Source: Sphingosinicella sp963974575
GTDB taxonomy: Bacteria; Pseudomonadota; Alphaproteobacteria; Sphingomonadales; Sphingomonadaceae
Length of the DNA stretch: 64,000 nt
Assembly (NCBI RefSeq): GCF_963974575.1
Contig: NZ_CAXBBQ010000002.1
Span: 1 to 64,000, forward strand
Direction of reading: 5' to 3'
Part shown: piece after piece, positions 15,672 through 23,399 of the stretch
How positions within the stretch are numbered: position 1 is the stretch's first letter
Layout: each line of letters starts with the position of its first letter
Translations under genes and position numbers: made by a program
The notes under the pieces: generated by a model
Told to the model about the DNA's origin: nothing
Databases searched by the model: none
The model's input: the letters and a program-made list of their open reading frames with translations, nothing else

Positions 15672-18581
15672 TCAGAACGAAACCGTCGCACCCATGTAGA
15701 AATAGCGCCCCATCGCGGAGACGGGGTAAGATGTGAAGTTGAACGCCGGCTTCTCGTCGAACAGGTTGTTGACGCCGCCGTAGATGCTGAAGCGTTCGCC
15801 GATGTCGTAGCTGAGCTGCACTTCGTGCTCCCACTTCTGCTTCGCCCAGAAATATTTGGGATCGGTGTAATCGGGGTCTCCCGCGAGATCCTCGGTCGTG
15901 AAGCGACGGGTCTTGTCGAACCAGGAGATGCCGTACGCGATCGTCATCGGCCCCTTGTTCCACGTGAGGTCGAGCGTCGCCGAATAGCGCGGTGCATAGG
16001 CGAGCGCCTCGTCACGGTCGGAATCGACCTCAGCCCCCGGCGTCGCCACGTACTCCAGACGGTCGAGATAATTACCGGTGAGCGCCACGTTGAACGTTCC
16101 TGCGGTATCCGTACGGATTCGGTACGCGAGTGTGACGTCAAGACCAGCAGTGCGGAACTGCGCAACGTTGTCGGGCCGCGAGGTGAAACCGGTGATGAAG
16201 CCCGTGTCGGGATCACGCGTGATCGCCGAGCAGAACGGATTGTCGAGCGTAGGTTGATCAACGCACAGCTCGGCAAGCTCTTCCGCCTGCGGCGTGTTGA
16301 TCGCGTTCTTGATCTTGATGTCGTACCAATCCGCCGAAACGCTGAAGCCAGGCAGGAAACGCGGGCGAAGCACCACGCCCGCCGTCCATGTCTTCGCGGT
16401 TTCCTCCTGAAGGTCGGGGTTGCCGCCGCTCAAACCCTCGGTAAAAAGTGACGAGCTGGGGTCGCTCGTCGGGCTGAACGTCGTCGGATCGATGCCGAGC
16501 GCGCCGATCAGCGCCGCACAGTTCGCCTCGCGCGTGGAGGTGCCGTTGTTCAGCTCCTGCGTGTCGCACGGATCGACGATGAAATTGAACGAGGAGCTTT
16601 CCGGCGCGAACAGCTCGGCAATGTTCGGCGCGCGCACCGCCTGCGAATAGGTCGCGCGGAACGAGACGTCGGGAATCGGTGCGTAGACGCCGTCCACCTT
16701 CCACGTCGTCGTGGAACCGACCGTGCTGTAGTCGGAAAGCCGGATGGCGCCGCCGACCGACAGCAGATGCGCGCCCGGCACATCCTTTAGCAGGGGCAGG
16801 TTGATCTCAGCGAACACCTCTTTCACGTCGAAGCGGCCGTTCGACGGCTGAATCGCACCGTACCACGTCAGGCCATCGCGGATTACCGGGTCAGGATCAA
16901 ACGTGCTCTTCTCCTTGCGATATTCGGCGCCGAAAGCGAAGCCAACTGCCCCGCCCGGGAGATTGAAGAACGCGCCGGTGTCACCCGAAATGGAGCCCGA
17001 GACGACGTGCTGGGTCACCTTCGCACGGCTGAGGCTATCGGTCGTCACGAAGCCGATCGCTGCCGGATCGCGCACGTACTCGCCGAAGATGTTGTAAGGT
17101 ACGCAGTTCGGGAAGGGATTATCGGGATCGAGCATCGTCCGGCAGATCGGCGCGCCCGTGTCGGGATCGGAAACAACGTCGATCGCTGCCTGCCATTCGG
17201 CCTCCAGCCGGTTGCCCTGGCTGAACGTGCGCGTCTTCGTCTGGCCGTAGACGTATGACACCTCGTATTTCAGGTGCTCGCTGAAACTGCCGCTGGCACC
17301 GATAACGCCGCGCAGTGTCTGGCGAACGTTTTCCTCGAAATTGATGCCGAGATCGAAATTGTCGCGCGTGACCCATACACCGTCCGGCATATCGGGGTCT
17401 TCAAATGCCGCCGCCGCCGCACCGGGCACGATCGCATTGCGGATCGAATCCGGCATGAAGGGGTTTTCGGCCGTCTGGAACAGGTAGAAATCGTAAGTGG
17501 GCTGCTGCTGCGTCCACGCCTTGCTGCGGACGTACTTGCCCTCGGCAAACAGCGTGAAAGCGTCGCTGAATTCATAGCGGCCAAGGACGTTGACGAGGTG
17601 GCGTTCAAGGCCCGGCAGGACGTCGCCCTGGTAGCCATCCACCGGCGTGCTCGAACCACCCTGCGCGTAGCCGCCGGATTCCTCCAGCACGAGGCCACGG
17701 TCATAGATATCACCGTCGCCCTCGAAGTCAGACGCATAGTCGAAATCGACATCGACAGCGCCCATGCGCGCGGTGTCCGCGTAACGAACGTCGTTATAGG
17801 GGATATAGTCCGGCACGTTGGGATCGTCAGGCAAGTCAGCCTGGTTGCGATAAAGGCCGGCGGCGCGCGGATTCCGCAGCCGCGCGCGGCGCAGTTCGTT
17901 CAGCCGGTCCTGCTTGTTGTATTCATAGGCGGCAGCGATGTTGCCTCGGCCTTCCGAGAAATTGGTGCCGGCGGTGATCGCTCCGTAGCGGTTGCCGCCG
18001 TCGCCGCGCTGCGAAATGCCGATCTGGCCGCGCGCGGTGATGCCTTCGAAATCGCGCTTCAACCGGAAGTTGACGACGCCCGACACGCCATCGGCGCCGT
18101 AGATCGCCGACGCGCCGCCGGTCAGTACATCGACCGCTTCGATGAGGTCGGTCGGGATCGCGTTGATGTCCACCGCCGCCGAACCCGCGAGCGCGGACAC
18201 ATGGCGGCGACCGTCCACCAGCACCAGCGTGCGGTCGGTACCGAGGTTCCTGAGATCGAGGAGGTTAAGGCCCGCCTCGCCGAAATCCGACTCAGAGCCA
18301 CCAGTGAGGCTTCCGGTCTGCGACCCCACGAGGGCGGGACTCTGCGTCAGGAAATCCGCGATATTGGTCTTGCCGGACTGGGCGATGGCTTCGGCGGAGA
18401 GCGTGGTGACGGGGTTTGCGAAGTCAAGCTCGGGGCGGCTGATGCGCGTGCCCGTGATGATGATGGTTTCGGCGACTTCCGCTTCGGCGGTGTCCGCCTG
18501 CTCGCCTGCCTGCTGCGCAAAAGTCTGCGCGCTCCATGCGGTTGTCGCCATCAGGACGGCAAAGCCGGTGATCGTCTTCAT
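15672..18581 (-). CDS. TonB-dependent outer-membrane receptor
   Basis: The 969-residue protein has a signal peptide (MKTITGFAVLMATTAWSAQTFAQQ) and a TonB-box-like segment EVAETIIITGTRI. A plug domain follows (VLVDGRRHVSALAGSAAVDINAIP and VLTGGASAIYGADGVSGVVNF), then a large beta-barrel ending in an aromatic residue (GATVSF). The ATG at 18581 is preceded by GGGAG. It imports a substrate across the outer membrane with energy from TonB. Its size and plug resemble the large sphingomonad receptors paired with S9 peptidases, as seen here. The substrate is unknown. Confidence 0.95.
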   Translation of the reverse strand: MKTITGFAVLMATTAWSAQTFAQQAGEQADTAEAEVAETIIITGTRISRPELDFANPVTTLSAEAIAQSGKTNIADFLTQSPALVGSQTGSLTGGSESDFGEAGLNLLDLRNLGTDRTLVLVDGRRHVSALAGSAAVDINAIPTDLIEAVDVLTGGASAIYGADGVSGVVNFRLKRDFEGITARGQIGISQRGDGGNRYGAITAGTNFSEGRGNIAAAYEYNKQDRLNELRRARLRNPRAAGLYRNQADLPDDPNVPDYIPYNDVRYADTARMGAVDVDFDYASDFEGDGDIYDRGLVLEESGGYAQGGSSTPVDGYQGDVLPGLERHLVNVLGRYEFSDAFTLFAEGKYVRSKAWTQQQPTYDFYLFQTAENPFMPDSIRNAIVPGAAAAAFEDPDMPDGVWVTRDNFDLGINFEENVRQTLRGVIGASGSFSEHLKYEVSYVYGQTKTRTFSQGNRLEAEWQAAIDVVSDPDTGAPICRTMLDPDNPFPNCVPYNIFGEYVRDPAAIGFVTTDSLSRAKVTQHVVSGSISGDTGAFFNLPGGAVGFAFGAEYRKEKSTFDPDPVIRDGLTWYGAIQPSNGRFDVKEVFAEINLPLLKDVPGAHLLSVGGAIRLSDYSTVGSTTTWKVDGVYAPIPDVSFRATYSQAVRAPNIAELFAPESSSFNFIVDPCDTQELNNGTSTREANCAALIGALGIDPTTFSPTSDPSSSLFTEGLSGGNPDLQEETAKTWTAGVVLRPRFLPGFSVSADWYDIKIKNAINTPQAEELAELCVDQPTLDNPFCSAITRDPDTGFITGFTSRPDNVAQFRTAGLDVTLAYRIRTDTAGTFNVALTGNYLDRLEYVATPGAEVDSDRDEALAYAPRYSATLDLTWNKGPMTIAYGISWFDKTRRFTTEDLAGDPDYTDPKYFWAKQKWEHEVQLSYDIGERFSIYGGVNNLFDEKPAFNFTSYPVSAMGRYFYMGATVSF

Positions 18582-18744
18582 AGCTGCTGCTCCCACCCTT
18601 TTGCCGGTTTCCGGCGTTCTTCCCGAACTTCTCGGAGCGGAGGATGTCGCAGCCTCTGTAGTTAGTCAATTGTCCAATTCGTAAACGGAAGGCGCCACCC
18701 CCGAGCGGGATCGGGAGTGGCGCGACCGAACTTCGGACGGAGTA

Positions 18745-18990
18745 TCAGAATGAACCGAGCGGGTTCCGCGCGCGGTTCCAACCGAGGGCCGCGAGACGTT
18801 CCGAGCGTTCGAAACGGCGGCGCTCTATGATGCCGTTCAGCTTCATCGCGAGACCGATCGCGAGAAAGGCGCACACGGCCTGTGAATAATTTTGCAGCGC
18901 GAAGCTGGCAGTGCCGACAACGGCGCAGATAATGATGATCATAGGGAAGACGCGGGCATACACCGCGTCAGCGAGTTCAACCTTGTCCAT
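18745..18990 (-). CDS. Small two-helix membrane protein, function unknown
   Basis: I do not recognise a family for this 81-residue protein. Two hydrophobic helices are visible, VFPMIIIICAVVGTASFAL and AVCAFLAIGLAMKL, followed by an arginine-rich tail (IIERRRFERSERLAALGW). The ATG at 18990 follows GGGAG-N10; an in-frame ATG at 19011 would add seven residues. An inverted repeat with a TTAACCAT sequence lies about 80 bases upstream. The protein is probably in the inner membrane with the basic tail in the cytosol. Confidence 0.65.
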   Translation of the reverse strand: MDKVELADAVYARVFPMIIIICAVVGTASFALQNYSQAVCAFLAIGLAMKLNGIIERRRFERSERLAALGWNRARNPLGSF

Positions 18991-19068
18991 GGCCCCTAGA
19001 CTCCCGAGCATTTTCTTGACCCGGCACCCATTAGCGGCCTCAATACCTAACGAGGTCTTGCCGAACGC

Positions 19069-19097
19069 GGTTAACATCCAAACTTTGATGGTTAACC
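19069..19097. promoter_or_regulatory. GGTTAAC inverted repeat with CtrA-like TTAACCAT
   Basis: GGTTAACATC (19069-19078) and GATGGTTAACC (19087-19097) pair apart from one extra base. Read on the minus strand, the repeat contains TTAACCAT, the core of the alphaproteobacterial CtrA motif. It lies upstream of the 81-aa membrane protein gene and 21 bases past the stop of the lipoprotein gene at 19118. It could be an operator or a terminator hairpin. There is no T-run, so an operator seems slightly more likely. Confidence 0.4.
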
Positions 19098-19117
19098 TTA
19101 CGGGCCTGTTATCATTT

Positions 19118-19657
19118 CTACTGCGTCCCTGCGATCAGGCTCGCTGTGCTTCCGCCGCCTTCCTTCGCCGAGGCATGGACCTGCAGGCTGCGCCCGCCCG
19201 CCTTGTCCTCCGCAGCGACCATGCGCATCTCGGGCGTCGTCATCTCGCCCGCGATCTTGAGCCCCGCCTTCTCGGCCTGCGCCTTGTACCAGGCGACCAC
19301 CTTTTCGGGCGCATCACCGGTTTCGAAGTTGACCATGCCGCCCTTGCCCGTGTTCGAGTCGCCGCCCGCACCGCCGACGACCTTCGCCCCCGGATAGAGC
19401 GGCGCGAAATCGGGAAGGAAGTCAGCGGCGCCCTCCCCGCTCATGAACTTGCCGGTTTGCCCATCGGGTCCGGTAACGGTGACGGTGGACGTATCGCCGT
19501 CCTGACGCACGCTGTATTGCGCCTCGCCGTCTTCGGTCGCAACGCTGCCGCTGGCGATCTCCTTGCCCTCTCCCTTCGAGGCTTCGCTTGCGTCGTTGCC
19601 GCCGCACGCCGTGAGCGCGAGCAGCGCGGCGCCCGCGATAAATCCCTGTTTCGTCAT
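19118..19657 (-). CDS. Lipoprotein, function unknown
   Basis: The 179-residue protein has a short signal peptide ending in a lipobox (ALLALTACGG), so Cys18 is probably lipidated. The mature part is rich in Gly, Ala, Glu and Thr. It contains FLPDFAPLYPGAKVVGG and a later segment APEKVVAWYKAQAEKAGLKI, typical of sphingomonad envelope lipoproteins without an assigned role. It is monocistronic by spacing. I do not infer a function. Confidence 0.8.
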   Translation of the reverse strand: MTKQGFIAGAALLALTACGGNDASEASKGEGKEIASGSVATEDGEAQYSVRQDGDTSTVTVTGPDGQTGKFMSGEGAADFLPDFAPLYPGAKVVGGAGGDSNTGKGGMVNFETGDAPEKVVAWYKAQAEKAGLKIAGEMTTPEMRMVAAEDKAGGRSLQVHASAKEGGGSTASLIAGTQ

Positions 19658-19728
19658 GAGAATACCTCCTGTCCGGCAGGCACATTATCAAATGCCTGCC
19701 GGAGCGGAAGCCTTGTTATTCCATCAGC

Positions 19729-20124
19729 TCAGCGGCATTTGATGCCGTCGTCCAGGCTCTTGCCGAGGAGGCCGCCCGCGACCGCGCCGAGCACGGCGCC
19801 CACGGTCTTGGAGCCGCCCGGAGCGATCTCGTGGCCGAGCACGCCGCCCGCCACGCCGCCGATGATGAGGCCGGTCGTGCCGTCCTTGCGCTTGCAGTAA
19901 TAGCGCCCGTCGCGACCGCGATAGATCTCCTCGTCACGGCTGAGGCGACGCTCGCGATAGTTGCCCTTGCGGTAGTAATCATCCGGATACCAGCGATCCC
20001 GATCCTTGGCGCGCTTTCCATGCGCGGGCGCCCAGTGCGGCGGATCGGCAAGCGCCGGAGCCGACCACACACCAGCAAGCGGGATCAGCGAAGCCGCGAC
20101 TGCGGCGAATACGACCTTTTTCAT
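19729..20124 (-). CDS. Glycine-zipper 2TM domain protein, exported
   Basis: The 131-residue protein has a signal peptide (MKKVVFAAVAASLIPLAGVWSAPALA) and a charged middle with many Arg, Tyr and Asp. A C-terminal glycine zipper GLIIGGVAGGVLGHEI...VGAVLGAVAGGLLG is typical of the Rickettsia 17-kDa antigen/SlyB-like group. Such proteins sit in or on the outer membrane and influence envelope integrity. The ATG at 20124 follows GGAGAGG. It is divergent from the DUF486 gene. Confidence 0.85.
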   Translation of the reverse strand: MKKVVFAAVAASLIPLAGVWSAPALADPPHWAPAHGKRAKDRDRWYPDDYYRKGNYRERRLSRDEEIYRGRDGRYYCKRKDGTTGLIIGGVAGGVLGHEIAPGGSKTVGAVLGAVAGGLLGKSLDDGIKCR

Positions 20125-20275
20125 AAACCTCTCCAAACCTTATCAATGAAGCGTTCGCTTCGGCTGCTCAACGCAGGAGCAGGCAAACGGCTCCCCACAC
20201 ACCATGCGACGGAACGCTTTCGGATAGCTGAACAGCCGTGGCGGGCCGCCCGCGCGCGCGCTAAGACGTGCATCC

Positions 20276-20617
20276 ATGCAGACGATCGTCCTCCTCACCC
20301 TTTCGAACATCCTGATGACCTTCGCGTGGTACTGGCACCTGAAAGCCGGCGCGGCGGGGGCGAAGCCGATGTTCGTGATCATCCTGATCAGCTGGGGCAT
20401 CGCCTTCTTCGAATATGCGCTCGCGGTCCCTGCGAACCGTATCGGCGCCGCCGCGGGATGGACGCCGGGGCAGCTGAAGATCGCGCAGGAGGCGATCGCG
20501 CTCACCATCTTCGGCGTGTTCATGGTGACGTACCTCGGCGAGCCGCTGCACTGGCGCCACTTCGCCGCCTTCGGCTGCATCATGGCGGCGGTCGGCTTCC
20601 TGTTCGTCGGCCGGTAA
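20276..20617 (+). CDS. DUF486 (DMT-like) small membrane protein
   Basis: The 113-residue protein has four hydrophobic helices and matches the DUF486 family, with FAWYWHLKAG, SWGIAFFEYALAVPANRIG and HFAAFGCIMAAVGFLFVGR. These are four-helix relatives of small multidrug/drug-metabolite transporters. The function of the family is not established. It is followed after 2 bases by a DUF167 gene, so the two are likely co-transcribed. Confidence 0.88.
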   Translation: MQTIVLLTLSNILMTFAWYWHLKAGAAGAKPMFVIILISWGIAFFEYALAVPANRIGAAAGWTPGQLKIAQEAIALTIFGVFMVTYLGEPLHWRHFAAFGCIMAAVGFLFVGR

Positions 20618-20619
20618 CC

Positions 20620-20889
20620 GTGGACACCGCCCTCGCCGCACTGGTTTCGCCGGGCGACACGCTCGCCGTGCGGGTGACGCCGAAGGCGCGCGGCGGCGAG
20701 CGCATCGTCGTTGAAGACACGCCCGAAGGTCCGCGCGCCCGCGTGTGGGTTTCCGCCCCGCCCGAGGACGGCAAGGCGAACGCCGCCGTCTGCCGACTCG
20801 TCGCGAAAGCGCTCGGCCTTCCCAAATCCGCCGTCAGCGTCGCACGCGGCGACACCTCGCGCGAGAAGCTGCTGCACATCGCGCGCTGA
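20620..20889 (+). CDS. DUF167 (YggU family) protein
   Basis: The 89-residue protein starts with a GTG two bases after the DUF486 stop. It has the conserved core VRVTPKARGGERI and APPEDGKANAAVCRLVAKALGLPKSAV. The family has a known fold but no agreed function, and in many proteobacteria it sits with YggT-type membrane proteins. Here its partner is a DUF486 membrane protein instead. A palindromic AT stem lies just past its stop. Confidence 0.88.
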   Translation: MDTALAALVSPGDTLAVRVTPKARGGERIVVEDTPEGPRARVWVSAPPEDGKANAAVCRLVAKALGLPKSAVSVARGDTSREKLLHIAR

Positions 20890-21189
20890 CCGGCGGTTTT
20901 CTTTCGAAAGAAAGACCGGCACCGCAATGCGAGTTTGACTCAGATCAAAGTCGGAAGGTGCCGATGGCTTACCACCAGAGGCGAGGTTCCGCCGGCGACT
21001 ACCGTCCCACCACCCTCCGCAAGGGGCCGGCGGACCCTCCCCGCAGTAAACACCTCCTCCTTGGGGGATAGCGCGCTCCTGCTGTCCCCCGCATTTCTTT
21101 CCTGTCGTTTTGAAGACGTTGCGCCGCGCCGCGCGGCGCATCACGATCCGCTTCCGTTCGGGACGGGTGCAGACAGGGGGGAACCAATC
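20890..21189. other. 300-base intergenic region with a long palindrome and an FNR/FixK-type box
   Basis: No convincing gene is present. Immediately after the DUF167 stop is TTTCTTTCGAAAGAAA (20898-20913), a perfect 16-base palindrome flanked by CGGT and ACCG, which may act as a terminator stem. TTGACTCAGATCAA (20935-20948) fits the FNR/FixK pattern TTGA-N6-TCAA. From about 20955 to 21100 the sequence is GC-rich with several short self-complementary blocks (GGCG/CGCC, TCCGC/GCGGA). It might be a structured leader of the gene at 21190, but I recognise no known RNA family. Confidence 0.45.
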
Positions 21190-21528
21190 ATGACCGCTGA
21201 TTTCATACGCAGGCTCGCAGGGACGCTGATGCTGCTGACAGGCGCGGGACACGTCGCGCTGCTCGCCATGCGGCCGATGAGCCCGGAACTCGCCATCACC
21301 GTCGCGTTCGGCGCGGGCTATTTCCTGATCGGCGTGTTCCTGTGGCGCGGCGACGGGCGACAGGCGCTCTGGGCGGGGGTTATCTTCCCGGCGATCGGCG
21401 CAGCGCTCTCCTTCGCCGCGAACCCACCCGGCAAAGGCGGCTGGACGCCGATCGGCACGGCGTTCGTCGCCATCGACATCGTGGTCGTGCTCGCCTGTCT
21501 GTGGCTGCTGATGCGGCGTGCGGGCTGA
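21190..21528 (+). CDS. Four-helix membrane protein, function unknown
   Basis: The 112-residue protein contains about four hydrophobic segments: LAGTLMLLTGAGHVALLAM, LAITVAFGAGYFLIGVFLW, ALWAGVIFPAIGAALSFAA and AFVAIDIVVVLACLWLLM. GGGGGGAACC precedes the ATG. No family is recognised with confidence. An FNR/FixK-type box lies about 240 bases upstream, so oxygen-linked control is possible but untested. It is not obviously linked to the neighbours. Confidence 0.7.
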   Translation: MTADFIRRLAGTLMLLTGAGHVALLAMRPMSPELAITVAFGAGYFLIGVFLWRGDGRQALWAGVIFPAIGAALSFAANPPGKGGWTPIGTAFVAIDIVVVLACLWLLMRRAG

Positions 21529-21644
21529 ACGGCGGGAACAGGAACGGGCGGCCGCCGTCGCGGAATTGGAGGCCCACAGCCTTGACAGCGTGTTGACTGC
21601 CTGTGTGCCGCCTCAGGCCGCTTGCGTTCGCGGTGTCGGCTGCG

Positions 21645-21791
21645 ATCGCCGCGCACACGCTCGGCGGGCGTGCCGCCGAGAAGACGCGTGAACCATGCGA
21701 GTGGGATGCCGAGCGTGCGTCCGTCGTCGAGTTCGACCCACATCTGATCGTCATCGAAGCGAACCGTAGTTGCTCTAGGCGAATGGCTCAT
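21645..21791 (-). pseudogene. DUF2442 gene remnant, C-terminal half lost
   Basis: From the ATG at 21791 about 45 residues match the start of DUF2442 proteins (VRFDDDQMWVELDDGRTLGIPLAWF, then RLLGGTPAER). In intact members this is followed by a segment ending in a GIHW-type motif and an acidic DEDISV stretch. Neither appears in any of the three minus-strand frames here. The frame runs on into unrelated arginine-rich sequence. DUF2442 proteins often pair with a DUF4160 protein in toxin-antitoxin-like loci, but I see no DUF4160 gene beside it. Confidence 0.6.
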
Positions 21792-21850
21792 GCCACGCCC
21801 CTTCGATACACCCAATTAGGGGACGACTTTCGTCGCCCCCTAACGAGTGG

Positions 21851-22027
21851 TTATGCACAGTCTGCATAATTCAGACCGATTTCATCGGACCATACAAGCG
21901 AGAAATTCGCCTGAGCATCCAAAAGCGTTGGAAAAGAAAGCACCGATTCAGCGATCGGGTCGCCATCAACGGTAGTTGCATACCAGCGCCATCCACAACC
22001 ACTCTCCAAATAGTAGTAGACGTACAT
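21851..22027 (-). CDS. Small protein of 58 residues, function unknown
   Basis: This frame runs from the ATG at 22027 to a TAA at 21851-21853 and has AAAGGA eight bases before the start. The product starts MYVYYYLESGCGWRWYA and ends SDEIGLNYADCA. It is acidic and rich in aromatic residues, quite unlike a random GC-rich frame. Codon use is more AT-rich than in neighbouring genes. I do not recognise a family. It sits between a DUF2442 remnant and nrdB in a stretch of foreign-looking composition, so it may be a leftover of a transferred segment. Confidence 0.6.
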   Translation of the reverse strand: MYVYYYLESGCGWRWYATTVDGDPIAESVLSFPTLLDAQANFSLVWSDEIGLNYADCA

Positions 22028-22271
22028 GACGCCTATCCTTTCTTGGAATGTGGTTACTCAATACGCCTTGCGCTTTTCGACGTGCTAACCAGTTGTCCTG
22101 AAACCGCATCGTATGAGCCCAGATTTAACTCATAAATGAGAAAAATTGGATGCTAGAAACCCGCGGAGTCCCGTGCAAGTTAACAGCTATTAGCGCTACA
22201 CTCCCTCGTCAGGGGCAAATACTTCAGACGGGCGCCTCCTCTCCCAATAGCCTTGGAATTTGTAGTAATAT
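22028..22271. other. AT-richer spacer between the 58-aa gene and nrdB, no gene seen
   Basis: The base composition is lower in GC than the window average and no coding frame looks real. A short CTCAT-AA-ATGAG stem at about 22127-22138 is followed by AAAAATT, but it is too short to call a terminator. Nothing here is identifiable as an attachment site or a mobile-element end. Confidence 0.5.
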
Positions 22272-23312
22272 TTACTCCGCCACCCCCAGCATCCCCTGCT
22301 CATCCCCCGCTTCGTTGGCGGCGGTGGTGATCTTGGCGGATTTGCGTTTGTCGAAGGCGTCCCACACGTCGTTCCAGCTGCCCTTGGTGGCGGCTTTGGA
22401 ATATTCGGTGGCGCGGGTTTCGAAGAAGTTGGCGTGCTCGACGCCGTTCAGCAGCGGCGCGAGCCACGGCAGCGGGTGCTCGGCAATCTTGTAGATCGGC
22501 TTCAGGCCAAGCTGGCCGAGGCGCCAGTCAGCGATGAAGCGGATGTAATTCTTGATGTCGTCGGGCGTCATGCCGGGCACCGGGCCCATTTCGAACGCCA
22601 GATCGACGAACGCGTCCTCCAGATCGACCGTGTGATAGCAGGTGTCGCGGATTTCCTTGCGCATCGCCGGGGTCAGGCAGTCCCGCTCCTGGCAGAAGGT
22701 GTGGAACAGCTTGATGATGCCCTCGCAGTGCAGCGACTCATCGCGCACCGACCAGCTGACGATCTGGCCCATGCCCTTCATCTTGTTGTGGCGCGGGAAG
22801 TTCATCAGCATGGCGAAGCTGGCGAAGAGCTGAAGCCCTTCCGTGAAGCCGCCGAACATGGCGAGCGTCTTCGCGATATCCTCGTCCGTATCGACGCCGA
22901 AGGTGGCGAGGTAATCGTGCTTGTCCTTCATTTCCTTGTACTGAAGGAACATGCCGTACTCGCTTTCGGGCATACCGATCGTGTCGAGCAGGTGGCTGTA
23001 GGCGGCGATGTGCACCGTTTCCATGTTGCTGAACGCGGTCAGCATCATCTTGATCTCGGTGGGTTTGAAGACGCGGCCGTACTTCTCGTGGTAGCAATCC
23101 TGCACCTCGACGTCCGCCTGCGTGAAGAAGCGGAAAATCTGCGTGAGCAGGTTGCGCTCGTGATCCGAGAGCTTCTGCGCCCAGTCGCGGCAATCTTCGC
23201 CCAGCGGCACTTCCTCCGGCAGCCAGTGGAGCTGCTGCTGGAGCTTCCAGTAGTCGTATGCCCACGGATATTCGAAGGGCTTGTACTGCTTGGAGGCTTG
23301 CAGAAGAGGCAT
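22272..23312 (-). CDS. nrdB: Class I ribonucleotide reductase, small (beta) subunit
   Basis: The 346-residue R2 protein has the di-iron and radical pattern: Asp67 in FFTQADVEV, Glu98 and His101 in METVHIAAYSHL, and Tyr105 at the radical position. The second half-site lies in RDESLHCEGIIKLF. It supplies the tyrosyl radical for reduction of ribonucleotides by NrdA in the cytosol. It follows nrdA on the same strand after 87 bases, so the two are probably one transcript starting beyond 25271. Confidence 0.96.
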   Translation of the reverse strand: MPLLQASKQYKPFEYPWAYDYWKLQQQLHWLPEEVPLGEDCRDWAQKLSDHERNLLTQIFRFFTQADVEVQDCYHEKYGRVFKPTEIKMMLTAFSNMETVHIAAYSHLLDTIGMPESEYGMFLQYKEMKDKHDYLATFGVDTDEDIAKTLAMFGGFTEGLQLFASFAMLMNFPRHNKMKGMGQIVSWSVRDESLHCEGIIKLFHTFCQERDCLTPAMRKEIRDTCYHTVDLEDAFVDLAFEMGPVPGMTPDDIKNYIRFIADWRLGQLGLKPIYKIAEHPLPWLAPLLNGVEHANFFETRATEYSKAATKGSWNDVWDAFDKRKSAKITTAANEAGDEQGMLGVAE

Positions 23313-23399
23313 CGCCGTTACTTTCCCGTTGCGGGCCGAAATTCAAACCGACCCGAATTTACACCGTTTCCCAAGATCAAAGTATCGCTTTGATCGCGC

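Noticed and set aside
20955..21110. Known riboswitch or 6S/SRP RNA in the GC-rich stretch
   Set aside because: None of the conserved blocks of cobalamin, SAM, glycine or TPP riboswitches, 6S RNA, SRP RNA or RNase P could be matched by eye. It is left as unassigned.
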